Below are positions 7,613 through 15,702 of a stretch of DNA of 31,392 nucleotides, piece by piece. A program made the position numbers and the translations under genes. Numbering within the stretch: the first letter of the stretch is position 1; every line of letters begins with the position of its first letter. Origin of the DNA: Solirubrobacterales bacterium. GTDB taxonomy: Bacteria > Actinomycetota > Thermoleophilia > Solirubrobacterales > 70-9. The notes beneath the pieces were generated by a model, which did no database searches, was not told the DNA's origin, and saw only the letters and a list, made by a program, of their open reading frames with translations. The stretch lies in contig JASLIG010000127.1 of assembly GCA_030152805.1 (NCBI GenBank), forward strand, positions 1-31,392. Direction: 5' to 3'.

Positions 7613-8509
7613 GTGGATATTCGGGGCATGCCACTGACGCTGCTGGTCAACCCGTCCTCGGCGCGTGGAAGGGCGCTGGGGTTGCTCCCCCGGGTCGAGC
7701 AGGAGCTCGACGCCCGGCGCATACCCTTCCGGGTGGAGCGCACCCGCGGGCTCGAGGACGGCGTCGAGCGAGCCCTGCGCGCGGTCGAGGCAAACGAGGT
7801 GCCGGTCGTGATCAGCGGCGACGGCCTGGTGGGGGCGATCGGCGGCGCCATGGCCGGTGCCGAGACGCCGCTGGGCCTGATCCCCGGCGGCCGCGGCAAC
7901 GATCTCGCCCGCGTGCTCGGCATCCCCGACGACCCGCTCGAGGCGGTAGGCGTGCTCGCCGCCGGCGAGTCGCGGCGCATCGACGTCGGCGAGGCCAACG
8001 GCAAGCGCTTCCTCGGCATCGTCAGCGTCGGTTTCGACTCGGAGGCGAACCAGCTGGCCAACGAGACGACCTTCTTCCGCGGCAACCTCGTCTACGCCTA
8101 CGCGGCCCTGCGCACTCTGCTCGGTTGGAAGCCGGCCCGCTTCACCGTGCGGGTCGGCGAGGAACGGGTGCGCCTCAGCGGCTACTCGGTCTCGGTCGCC
8201 AACAGCCGCGCCTTCGGCGGCGGCATGTACATCGCCCCCGACGCCGAACTGGACGACGGCGAGTTCGACGTTGTCAGCGTCGGCGAGGTCGGCAAGCTGC
8301 GCTTCGTAAGTAACCTGCCAAAGGTGTTCAAGGGCACCCACGTGGACGAGGACGAGGTGCGTGTCTTCCGCGCCGCTCAGCTCGAGCTGAGCGCCAGCCG
8401 GCCCTTTCCGGTCTACGCCGACGGCGAGCATCTCACCGAACTGCCCGCCTCCCTGCGCATCCTGCCGCGCGCGCTCAGCATCCTGGTTCCGCCCGCGACC
8501 GGAGCCTGA
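7613..8509 (+). CDS. Diacylglycerol/lipid kinase family protein (DagK/YegS-like)
   Basis: The 298-residue protein shows the two-domain DAGK fold: LLVNPSSARGRA at the N-terminus, the nucleotide loop SGDGLVGAIGG (a GGDGT variant), IPGGRGNDLAR, and the C-terminal beta-domain with FGGGMYIAPDAELDDGEFD and YADGEHL. Such enzymes phosphorylate diacylglycerol or related lipids at the membrane. The start is either GTG 7613 or ATG 7628 (MPLTLLVNP); neither has a clear ribosome site, and the ATG fits the family's N-terminus better. Its stop is followed directly by the murT GTG (TGAGTG), so lipid recycling and lipid II modification are probably coexpressed. Confidence 0.9.
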   Translation: MDIRGMPLTLLVNPSSARGRALGLLPRVEQELDARRIPFRVERTRGLEDGVERALRAVEANEVPVVISGDGLVGAIGGAMAGAETPLGLIPGGRGNDLARVLGIPDDPLEAVGVLAAGESRRIDVGEANGKRFLGIVSVGFDSEANQLANETTFFRGNLVYAYAALRTLLGWKPARFTVRVGEERVRLSGYSVSVANSRAFGGGMYIAPDAELDDGEFDVVSVGEVGKLRFVSNLPKVFKGTHVDEDEVRVFRAAQLELSASRPFPVYADGEHLTELPASLRILPRALSILVPPATGA

Positions 8510-9880
8510 GTGCTGTTCGAGGCGAAGCTGGGCGCGGCGCGCGCCGTCGGCGCGGCGAGCCGGGCGAGCGGCCGCGGCGGCGGCACGACCCTACCGGGGC
8601 GAATGCTGCTGCGGATGGCCCCCGATGCGCTCGGACGGCTCGGCGCCCGCCTCGATCGCGGCACCACGATCGTCAGCGCCACCAACGGCAAGACGACGAC
8701 CGCCGGCATGATCGCGGCGGCGCTGGCGGCGGCCGGGCGGCGGCCGGTTCACAACCGGGCGGGCTCGAACATGACCTGGGGCGTCGCCACGGCGCTGCTG
8801 GAGCAGAGCGGTCGCGAGGGCCTCTTCGAGGTCGACGAGGCATGGCTCTCCAAGGTGGCCGCCCAGCTCGATCCCGCCGTGCTCGTGCTCGGCAACCTCT
8901 TCCGCGACCAGCTCGACCGCTACGGCGAGCTCGAGACCCTGGCCGAGGACTGGGCCGAGACCGTGGCTGCCCGCGCCGGGCGCACCCGCTTCGTGCTCAA
9001 CGCCGACGACCCGACGATCGCCGATCTCGGTCGTGACGCCGCCGGCGAGCCGCGCGAGGGCGTCACCTACTTTGGCATCGAGGATCCCTCGCAGGCGCTG
9101 CCGGAGCTGCAGCACGCCTTCGACGCCAAGCACTGCCGCCGCTGCGGCCACCCCTATGCCTACGAGCGCGCCTTCGTCGGCCACCTCGGCCACTACTCGT
9201 GCCCGAACTGCGGCGCCCGCCGCCCGCAGGCCGACGTAGCCGCGACCAGGATCCAGCTGCACGGCATGGCGGGCTCGGAGGTGACCGTGCGCACGCCCCG
9301 GGGGGCGCTGCGCCTGCGCCTGCCGCTGCCCGGGCTCTACAACGTCTACAACGCGCTGGCCGCGGTGGCGGCGACGCTCGAGCTCGGCGTCGAGCGGGAA
9401 GGGATCGCCAGCGCGCTGGCCGGGATGAAGGCTGCCTTCGGTCGCGTCGAGACGATCGACGCCGGCAGCACCTCGCTCGCGATCCTGCTGATCAAGAACC
9501 CCGCCGGCGCCAACGAGGTGCTGCGCACCCTGTTGCTCGAGGCCGGCGAGGAGAAGCTCGACCTCTGGATCGCCCTCAACGACCGGATCGCCGACGGGCG
9601 CGATGTCTCCTGGGTCTGGGACGCGGATTTCGAGCTGCTCGCCGCGGGGGTGGGCCGCGTCGTCTGCGCCGGGACCCGGGCGGCCGAGCTGGCTTTGCGC
9701 CTCAAGTACGCCGGATGGCCGCCCGAGGCGATCGCGGTCGAGCCGAGCATCGAGCGCTCCCTCGACCGGGCGCTCGCCCACTCCCCCACCCGGATCTTCG
9801 CCCTGCCCACGTACACGGCGCTGCTGGAACTGCGCAAGCTGCTCGCCAATCGCGGCCTCGCCGAGGAGTTCTGGCGTTGA
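8510..9880 (+). CDS. murT: Lipid II isoglutaminyl synthase (glutamine-hydrolysing), subunit MurT
   Basis: A 456-residue Mur-ligase-fold protein. The ATP loop is SATNGKTTTAG (about residues 56-66), EVDEAWL and NLFRDQLDRYGE are Mur-ligase landmarks, and a Cys4 zinc ribbon typical of MurT inserts at Cys209, Cys212, Cys231 and Cys234. The C-terminal DUF1727 domain carries ALNDRIADGRDVSWVWD, which supplies the catalytic aspartate. With GatD it amidates the alpha-carboxyl of D-Glu in the lipid II stem peptide. The GTG start abuts the lipid-kinase stop. Unusually, a methyltransferase gene separates it from gatD. Confidence 0.96.
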   Translation: MLFEAKLGAARAVGAASRASGRGGGTTLPGRMLLRMAPDALGRLGARLDRGTTIVSATNGKTTTAGMIAAALAAAGRRPVHNRAGSNMTWGVATALLEQSGREGLFEVDEAWLSKVAAQLDPAVLVLGNLFRDQLDRYGELETLAEDWAETVAARAGRTRFVLNADDPTIADLGRDAAGEPREGVTYFGIEDPSQALPELQHAFDAKHCRRCGHPYAYERAFVGHLGHYSCPNCGARRPQADVAATRIQLHGMAGSEVTVRTPRGALRLRLPLPGLYNVYNALAAVAATLELGVEREGIASALAGMKAAFGRVETIDAGSTSLAILLIKNPAGANEVLRTLLLEAGEEKLDLWIALNDRIADGRDVSWVWDADFELLAAGVGRVVCAGTRAAELALRLKYAGWPPEAIAVEPSIERSLDRALAHSPTRIFALPTYTALLELRKLLANRGLAEEFWR

Positions 9881-10596
9881 ACTCGCTGATCTGGCACGAA
9901 GTCGAGTGCGGTGGCTATACGGCTGACCTGCCGCTCTGGGAGGAGCTCGCCGATCGAACGGAGCGGCCGATCATGGAGCTGGGCTGCGGGGCCGGCCGCG
10001 TCACCATGCACCTAGCAGAGCGCGGCGCCTCGCTGGTGATCGGCATCGACCACGACGCCGAGCTCGTCGCCTCGATCTGGGAACGCTCCCAAGCCTCCAC
10101 CGGCGACGCCGAGATCGGCGACGTGCGCGACTTCGACCTGGTCACCAAGTTCAGCCTGGTGCTGGCGCCGATGCAGCTGATCCAGATGCTGGCCGGCAGC
10201 GGCGATCGCGTCGCCTGCCTCGGTTGCGTCGCCGACGCGATGGTGCGCGGTGGGCGCGCGGCCTTCGCGATCGTTGAGGAGCTGCCACCGGCGCCGCCGG
10301 GAGCGCCGCCGCCATTGCCCGACGTGCGCCAGGTCGAAGGTTGGATCTACTCCAGCCTGCCGCTCGAGCCGGTCATCGACTCCGACTCGATCGTGCTGCG
10401 CCGGTTGCGCCAGACCGTCGATCCCGATGGCGAGATGAGCGACGAGCTCAACGAGGTCGAGCTCGCCCAGCTCTCCGCCGAGACGCTCGAAGCGGAGGCG
10501 GAGGCCGTCGGGCTGATGCCCTCCGGCCGGAGTCAGATCCCCGCTACCGAAGCCCACGTCGGCTCAACCGTCGTCCTGTTCGAGAAGGAGTTCTGA
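9877..10596 (+). CDS. SAM-dependent methyltransferase nested between murT and gatD
   Basis: The 239-residue protein starts at TTG 9877, overlapping the murT stop as TTGA, with GAGGAG seven bases upstream. Motif I is MELGCGAGRVTMHLA (about residues 32-46), followed by an acidic GIDHDAEL loop and a GDVRDFDL adenine-side motif, so the Rossmann methyltransferase core is complete. A Pro-rich segment (about residues 129-140) and a beta-rich C-terminus follow. Its stop overlaps the gatD ATG as TGATG, so murT, this gene and gatD look translationally coupled. The acceptor is unknown; a cell-wall precursor or a MurT/GatD-related substrate is suggested only by position. Confidence 0.88.
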   Translation: MNSLIWHEVECGGYTADLPLWEELADRTERPIMELGCGAGRVTMHLAERGASLVIGIDHDAELVASIWERSQASTGDAEIGDVRDFDLVTKFSLVLAPMQLIQMLAGSGDRVACLGCVADAMVRGGRAAFAIVEELPPAPPGAPPPLPDVRQVEGWIYSSLPLEPVIDSDSIVLRRLRQTVDPDGEMSDELNEVELAQLSAETLEAEAEAVGLMPSGRSQIPATEAHVGSTVVLFEKEF

Positions 10597-11330
10597 TGGA
10601 GCTTCGCTTCCTCGCGCTCTATCCCGAGCAGATGAACATCTACGCCGACCGCGGCAACGTCATCTTCCTGCAGCGCCGCTGCGAGTGGCGCGGGATCGGC
10701 TTCCGCTACGCCGCGGCGGGGCCGGGCGAGAGCTTCGATCCCGCCCAGCACGACTTCCTTTATCTGGGCGGCGGCCAGGACCGCGACCAGCGCGCGGTGG
10801 CGCTCGACATGGTCGAGAGCAAGCGCGAAACGATCGCCGCGGGTGTCGAGGACCGGGCCGTCCTGCTCGCGGTCTGCGGCGGCTTCCAGCTGCTCGGCCA
10901 CAGCTACCAGCTCGGCGAGGAGCGGCTGCCCGGTCTCGGCCTCGTCGAGCTGGAGACCGTGCGCAAGGACGGCCCGCGCCTGATCGGCAACGTCGCGATC
11001 GAGGTCGACTTCGGCAGCGGTCCGCAGGTCGTCGCCGGCTTCGAGAACCACGGCGGTCGCACCTATCTGGGCGGTGGCGCGCAGCCCCTCGGCCGCGTCC
11101 TCGAGGGATTTGGCAACAACGGCGAGGACGGCCTCGAGGGGGTGCGCCGCGGCAACCTGATCGGCACCTACCTGCATGGCCCGCTGCTGCCCAAGAACGC
11201 CTGGCTCGCCGACCATTTGATCGCGGCCGCGCTGGAGCGGCGCTACGGCAGTCGCCCCGAGCTGGATCCGCTCGACGATGCCTTCGAGCGCGCCGCCCAC
11301 GAGACGGCGCGCCGCGCTGCCCTCGCCTAG
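10596..11330 (+). CDS. gatD: Lipid II isoglutaminyl synthase, glutamine amidotransferase subunit GatD
   Basis: A 244-residue class I (CobB/CobQ-like) glutaminase. The nucleophile is Cys94 in LAVCGGFQLLG, and His194 in GTYLHGPLLPKN completes the dyad. YPEQMNIYADRGN at the N-terminus and FENHGGRTYLG are typical GatD landmarks. It releases ammonia from glutamine for MurT. The ATG at 10596 overlaps the methyltransferase stop; longer upstream in-frame sequence lies within that gene. It ends 2 bases from the convergent dUTPase gene. Confidence 0.96.
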   Translation: MELRFLALYPEQMNIYADRGNVIFLQRRCEWRGIGFRYAAAGPGESFDPAQHDFLYLGGGQDRDQRAVALDMVESKRETIAAGVEDRAVLLAVCGGFQLLGHSYQLGEERLPGLGLVELETVRKDGPRLIGNVAIEVDFGSGPQVVAGFENHGGRTYLGGGAQPLGRVLEGFGNNGEDGLEGVRRGNLIGTYLHGPLLPKNAWLADHLIAAALERRYGSRPELDPLDDAFERAAHETARRAALA

Positions 11331-11332
11331 TC

Positions 11333-11764
11333 CTAGCGGCCGCTGGAACCGAAGCCGCCATCGCCGCGAGCTGACTCGGCCAGCGCCTCCGTCTCGACTG
11401 GCGTGGCGAGCGCGATCGGGGCGATCACCAGCTGGGCGATGCGGTCTCCCGGTTCGACCCGGAAGGTCTCGGCCGGGTCGGTGTTGAGCAGCAGCACGCG
11501 AATCTCGCCACGGTAGCCGGCATCGATCAGCCCGGGGCTGTTGACCAGGGCTATCCCGTGCTTCTTGGCCAGCCCGGAGCGGGGCAGCACGAGCCCTGCA
11601 TGGCCCTCGGGAATCTCGACCGCGATACCCGTCCCAACGCTCCATCTCTCCCCCGGTCCGATGTGCGCCGCCTCGCAGGCATGCAGGTCCAACCCGGCAT
11701 CCCCCTCGTGGGCGCGGCTGGGGAGAATGGCCCCGTCGGTGAGGCGAGCGATCGGAAGCTCCAC
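11333..11764 (-). CDS. dut: Deoxyuridine 5'-triphosphate nucleotidohydrolase
   Basis: A 143-residue trimeric-type dUTPase with all five motifs in order: DAGLDLHA, PRSGLA, PGLIDAGYRGEI (catalytic Asp and the uracil-binding beta-hairpin), RIAQLVI, and the Gly-rich C-terminal arm RGDGGFGSSG. It hydrolyses dUTP to dUMP, protecting DNA from uracil. The start is GTG 11764 with no ribosome site. A TAGGGT box eight bases upstream, which shares its TAG with the hflX stop, may give a leaderless transcript; otherwise it follows hflX in an operon with an 11-base gap. Confidence 0.96.
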   Translation of the reverse strand: MELPIARLTDGAILPSRAHEGDAGLDLHACEAAHIGPGERWSVGTGIAVEIPEGHAGLVLPRSGLAKKHGIALVNSPGLIDAGYRGEIRVLLLNTDPAETFRVEPGDRIAQLVIAPIALATPVETEALAESARGDGGFGSSGR

Positions 11765-11775
11765 GGCCGGGAACC

Positions 11776-13086
11776 CTAGACGACGGCGAGATCGTCGAAG
11801 CGATGCAGCTCGGCAACCGGCAGCTTGGCACGGACGAGGACGCCGTCCTCGCGCTCGGTGCGCTCGAGGTCACCGGCGATCTCGTGCAGCTCGTGCAGGC
11901 GGCCGCCCTCGGCATAGGGGACGAGCAGCTCGACCTCGGCGAGCGTGTCCTCGAAGGCCTCCTCGATACGTCCGCGCAGCCCGTCGAGGCCGGTCCCCGT
12001 GAGGGCGGAGACGAGCACCGCCTCGGGGTGGTGCAGCAGCACCTCCTCGCCCGCCCCGTCGTCAAGCAGGTCGGCCTTGTTGAGCACGAGCAGGCGTGGC
12101 TTGCCGCCGGCGCCGATCTCCTCGAGTACCTCGTCAACAGCCTGGATGTCGGACAGGCGCCGCTCCTCGGGCGCCGCGGCGTCGACCACGTGGAGGATCA
12201 GGTCGGCGAGTACGGTCTCCTCCAGGGTCGCCTTGAAGGCCTCGACCAGCTGGTGGGGCAGCTTCTCGATGAAGCCGACCGTGTCGGTGAGCAGGTAGTC
12301 GCGGCCGGAGAGCTCGACGCTGCGCGTGGTCGGGTCGAGCGTATGGAAGAGGCGGTCGCCGACGCCGACCTCGGCCCCGGTCACCGCGTTGAGCAGCGTC
12401 GACTTACCGGCGTTGGTGTAGCCGGCGAGGGCGACGCGCGGCAATGAGGAGCGCTCGCGCCGGGCCCGCATCACGCCGCGGTTGCGCTCGAGCCGGCCGA
12501 GGCGGCGGCGCAGGGCGGCGATGCGGTCGCGAGCGAGGCGGCGGTCGGTCTCGATCTGGCTCTCGCCCGGCCCCCTGGTGCCGATCCCGCCGCCGAGCCG
12601 CTCGAGGTGGGTCCAGAGCCCCCGCATGCGCGCCAGGTTGTACTCGAGCTGGGCCAGCTCGACCTGCAGCTTGCCCTCGGCCGAGTGGGCGTGGTCGGCG
12701 AAGATGTCGAGGATCACCGCGGTGCGGTCGATCACCGGTACGCCGAGGGCCGCCTCGAGGTTGCGCTCCTGGCGCGGGGCCAGCTCGTCGTCGCAGGCAA
12801 CGAGGTTGGCGTCGCAGGCGGCGATCTCGGCCTTCAGCTCGGTCAGCTTGCCGCGGCCGAGGTAGCGGTCGGGGTCCGGCGCCTCGCGCTGCTGAACCGC
12901 CTCCCCGGCGGTGGCGACGCCGGCCGTGCGCAGCAGCTCCTTCAGCTCGGCAAGCGGATCGCCCTGCGTGCGGCCGTCGCCGATGCCGATTGCGAGCGCC
13001 CGCTGGCGAGCACGCGGATTGGAGACGCCGGCGCCGTTTGCGCCATAACGCGTCTGCGCCCGCCGTCCGTTTCTCGACCGCTGCAC
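11776..13086 (-). CDS. hflX: GTPase HflX
   Basis: A 436-residue ribosome-associated GTPase. The N-terminal HflX domain contains GRGKLTELK and the coiled-coil-flanking GGGIGTRGPGESQIE, followed by the G domain with G1 GYTNAGKST, G2 DPTTR, G3 DTVGF and G4 NKADLL. HflX splits stalled or hibernating ribosomes. The GTG start at 13086 has a perfect-looking TACAAT box eight bases upstream and only a poor purine run, so translation is probably leaderless. The miaA-dapF-hflX neighbourhood is common in actinobacteria; here four other genes lie between dapF and hflX. Confidence 0.96.
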   Translation of the reverse strand: MQRSRNGRRAQTRYGANGAGVSNPRARQRALAIGIGDGRTQGDPLAELKELLRTAGVATAGEAVQQREAPDPDRYLGRGKLTELKAEIAACDANLVACDDELAPRQERNLEAALGVPVIDRTAVILDIFADHAHSAEGKLQVELAQLEYNLARMRGLWTHLERLGGGIGTRGPGESQIETDRRLARDRIAALRRRLGRLERNRGVMRARRERSSLPRVALAGYTNAGKSTLLNAVTGAEVGVGDRLFHTLDPTTRSVELSGRDYLLTDTVGFIEKLPHQLVEAFKATLEETVLADLILHVVDAAAPEERRLSDIQAVDEVLEEIGAGGKPRLLVLNKADLLDDGAGEEVLLHHPEAVLVSALTGTGLDGLRGRIEEAFEDTLAEVELLVPYAEGGRLHELHEIAGDLERTEREDGVLVRAKLPVAELHRFDDLAVV

Positions 13087-13094
13087 TTCTCTTG

Positions 13095-13100
13095 ATTGTA
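13095..13100 (-). promoter_or_regulatory. Candidate -10 box for leaderless hflX transcript
   Basis: TACAAT, one base from the sigma-70 consensus, lies 8 bases before the GTG start. No convincing -35 at 16-18 bases. Confidence 0.5.
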
Positions 13101-13135
13101 GGCGGGGCCTGGGCGCCGCCTCGCGCGCGGCCGGC

Positions 13136-13141
13136 TAGGCT
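13136..13141 (+). promoter_or_regulatory. Candidate -10 box for leaderless SDR transcript
   Basis: TAGGCT lies 8 bases before the GTG at 13150; same hexamer and similar spacing as before the cyclophilin gene. Confidence 0.4.
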
Positions 13142-13149
13142 TACGCACC

Positions 13150-14142
13150 GTGAAGGTCTTCGTCACGGGAGGGACCGGTTTCATCGGCGGCGAGGTGGCG
13201 CGCCAGCTGCGCGCTCGCGGCGACGAGGTCACCTGCCTGGTCCGCAGCCCGGAGAAAGCCGAGAAGCTGAAGGAGCTGGGCTGCGAGCTCGTCGCAGGCG
13301 ACCTCGGCGACGCCGAGGCCCTGCGTACGGGCATGGAGGGCTGCGACGGGCTCGTCCACGCCGCGGCGATGTACGAGGTCGGGATCCCGGCCAAGCAGCA
13401 CCCGGCGATGTACGAGGCCAACGTGACCGGCAGCGAGAACGTGCTGCGAGAGGCGCAGGCAGCCAAGGTGGGCAAGATCGTCTACGTCTCGACCGTGGGC
13501 ACCTTCGGCAACACCCACGGCAAGGTCGTCGACGAGAGCTACGAGCACCCGGGCAAGGAATTCACCTCCTACTACGAGGAGACCAAGCTGGAGGGCCAAC
13601 GGGTCGCCGAGCGGATGATGGAGGAGGATCTGCCCTGCGTGGTCGTCCAGCCCGGCGGCGTCTACGGGCCCGGTGACCAATCCCAGGTCGCTGACCTGCT
13701 GGTGGAATTCTTCGCCGGGCGCCTCTTTCTGCTGCCCTTCCCGGACCTCGGCATCTGCCTCACCCACGTCGAAGACATCGCCGGGGGGATCCTGCTCGGG
13801 CTCGACAAGGGCAAGACCGGCGAGACCTACGTGATCAGTGGGCCGGCAACGACGATGCGCGAGGCGATCGAGACGATCGCGAAAGTCAGCGGTCGCAAAG
13901 CGCCCAAGCGGGCGATGCCGACCGCCCTGATGAAGGCGCTGACGCCGATCGGCCCCCTGGTCGGCAAGCTGATCGGCCAGCCGCCCAACCTGCGCGAGCT
14001 GATCTCCTCCGCCGACGGCGTCACCTTCTGGGCCAGCTACGAGAAGGCAGGTCGCGAGCTCGGCTATGCGCCCCGCGGCATGGAAGAGGGAATGCGCCAG
14101 ACGCTCAGTGCCGACGAGCGCTTCCCCGACCCGGTCGCCTGA
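13150..14142 (+). CDS. Extended SDR, NAD-dependent epimerase/dehydratase family
   Basis: A 330-residue extended SDR. The nucleotide motif is VTGGTGFIGG at the very N-terminus, which fixes the GTG start at 13150; the catalytic Tyr-Lys pair is in SYYEETK, with VSTVG supplying the serine/threonine. VQPGGVYGPGD and ISGPATTMREAIETIA fit the dihydroflavonol reductase / 3-beta-hydroxysteroid dehydrogenase-like branch. The start is divergent from hflX across 63 bases. The MBL-fold gene follows by 17 bases in the same direction. Substrate unknown. Confidence 0.9.
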   Translation: MKVFVTGGTGFIGGEVARQLRARGDEVTCLVRSPEKAEKLKELGCELVAGDLGDAEALRTGMEGCDGLVHAAAMYEVGIPAKQHPAMYEANVTGSENVLREAQAAKVGKIVYVSTVGTFGNTHGKVVDESYEHPGKEFTSYYEETKLEGQRVAERMMEEDLPCVVVQPGGVYGPGDQSQVADLLVEFFAGRLFLLPFPDLGICLTHVEDIAGGILLGLDKGKTGETYVISGPATTMREAIETIAKVSGRKAPKRAMPTALMKALTPIGPLVGKLIGQPPNLRELISSADGVTFWASYEKAGRELGYAPRGMEEGMRQTLSADERFPDPVA

Positions 14143-14159
14143 GCATCGGCGGCTCACAG

Positions 14160-14996
14160 ATGCGCGTCATCGACGTCATGCACCTCGGGCGGCCGCACGT
14201 GATCGGCTGCTGGGAGGTCGGGGGCGCGCTGGTGGATCCGGGCCCGCAGTCCTCGATGGAGACCCTGATCGAGGCGCTGGGCGAGGAGCGGCCCCGGGCT
14301 CTCCTGCTTACCCACATCCACCTCGACCACGCGGCGGCGACCGGCGCACTGGTGCGGCGCTGGCCCGAGCTCGAGGTCTACGTGCACGAGCGCGGAGCGC
14401 CCCACCTGGTCGACCCCTCGAAGCTGCTGGCCAGCGCCGAGCGCCTCTACGGCGATCAGATGGAGCGCCTGTGGGGCGAGATCGTGCCGGTGCCGGAGGC
14501 CAACGTGCGGCCGCTGGCGGGGGGCGAGGAAGCGTTCGGCATGCGCGTCGCCTACACGCCCGGCCACGCCTCCCACCACGTCTGCTACTTCCACCAGGAC
14601 TCCGGCACGGCCTTCGTCGGCGACGTCGCCGCCGTGCGCATCCCTCCGTCGAATTTGATCGTCCCGCCGACACCACCGCCCGACATCGACATCGAGACCT
14701 GGTTGGAGTCGATCTCGCTGGTCGAGTCCTGGCGCCCCGAGTGCCTCGCCCTCACCCACTTCGGCCAGATCGACGATCCGCTCGAACACCTCGAGGTGGT
14801 CAGAGGCCGGCTCCGCGAAGAGGCCGACCTCGCCCGCGAGTTCTCAGAGGAGGACTACGAACGCCACCACCGCGCCCTGGTCGCCGAGAGTGTCGGTCCG
14901 GAGACGGCAGAGGAGCTGATCCAATGCGTGCCGCCCCAGTACCAGTGGCGCGGCCTCAACCGCTACTGGGAAAAGCGCGCCGAGCGCCGGGACTGA
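14160..14996 (+). CDS. MBL-fold metallo-hydrolase
   Basis: A 278-residue metallo-beta-lactamase-fold protein. The metal-binding motif is THIHLDHAAA, followed by TPGHASHH (third-histidine motif), FVGDVAAV (bridging Asp) and LTHFG (final His), so the di-metal site appears complete. An alpha-helical C-terminal extension of about 70 residues, rich in Glu and Arg, resembles the extra domain of glyoxalase-II-like and lactonase-like members. The reaction is probably ester or thioester hydrolysis, but the substrate cannot be read. Its last 41 bases overlap the end of the convergent secreted-protein gene. Confidence 0.92.
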   Translation: MRVIDVMHLGRPHVIGCWEVGGALVDPGPQSSMETLIEALGEERPRALLLTHIHLDHAAATGALVRRWPELEVYVHERGAPHLVDPSKLLASAERLYGDQMERLWGEIVPVPEANVRPLAGGEEAFGMRVAYTPGHASHHVCYFHQDSGTAFVGDVAAVRIPPSNLIVPPTPPPDIDIETWLESISLVESWRPECLALTHFGQIDDPLEHLEVVRGRLREEADLAREFSEEDYERHHRALVAESVGPETAEELIQCVPPQYQWRGLNRYWEKRAERRD

Positions 14997-15702
14997 GGGT
15001 CGAGGCCCGTCGTTCGGGGGGATAGGTGCCCCCGTCGAGCAGAACGCGTTTGCCAAGCGGCCGTGGCAACCTGACCGCGTACCGAGCCGCAGGGTTCGAA
15101 GGGCATGTATAGCCGCCAGGCGGCAAGGGGGTGACCCATGCCGTGACGATCAGGCGGTGCCTGGAGTACCGGACGTCGGGCGCCTGGACCCTCGGCGTGG
15201 GGTCGGATCCTCCGGTGCAGGACAGCTCTTCGATCGCCAGGTGCAGTACGCGGGTGCCGGGCACCGGGGCTGTCATGCCGCGCAGGTGCCATTCGCCTGC
15301 CGAAACACCGTCCCGCAGCGATCTGGGCTTGCAGCCACCGGATCCCGTCCACCTCCAGACGGAATCCTGGTTCTGGAAGCGCATCCAGTCGAGTTCGCCC
15401 GGGGACAGCCTGCCGCTCACCATTTCGGCTGTTTCTTCGTCGGCAGCCGCGAGGCGCCACTGCCCCGGCGGATGCCAGGGCACGTTATGGGTCGCAAGGA
15501 AGTCGGCGAGCGCGTCTGGGGTCTGGGGCCCACCACCAAATACGGCGATCGGATCGAACGCCAACGAGCCGCATGTGACCTGATACGGCCAGGTGGGCCA
15601 TTTGGCGACCATTGGATCGGGACTTGCTCCTGTGGCAGGCGAGGCTGAGCCAGCGGCGATCGCGACTGCGGTGATCACCACTATCGTTGCCAGGCGGTGC
15701 AT
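14956..15702 (-). CDS. Predicted secreted protein of unknown function
   Basis: The protein has 248 residues from ATG 15702, which overlaps the dapL stop as TGATG. A signal peptide is clear: HR charge, hydrophobic residues 6-19, and an Ala-rich cleavage region near SPATGAS. The mature part has four or five cysteines (CGSLAF, GGCKPRS, LSCTGG, YTCPSN) and a C-terminal PLGKRVLLDGGTYPP segment of a kind seen in actinobacterial secreted hypotheticals. No catalytic motif was recognised. Overlap with the stop of dapL suggests translational coupling. The final 41 bases are antisense to the MBL-fold gene, and the two proteins read well in their own frames. Confidence 0.75.
   Translation of the reverse strand: MHRLATIVVITAVAIAAGSASPATGASPDPMVAKWPTWPYQVTCGSLAFDPIAVFGGGPQTPDALADFLATHNVPWHPPGQWRLAAADEETAEMVSGRLSPGELDWMRFQNQDSVWRWTGSGGCKPRSLRDGVSAGEWHLRGMTAPVPGTRVLHLAIEELSCTGGSDPTPRVQAPDVRYSRHRLIVTAWVTPLPPGGYTCPSNPAARYAVRLPRPLGKRVLLDGGTYPPERRASTLSPGARRAFPSSG

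Noticed and set aside
10533..12137. 534-codon minus-strand frame spanning gatD, dut and part of hflX
   Set aside because: It crosses three well-supported genes in other frames and reads as Arg/Ser-rich low-complexity sequence.
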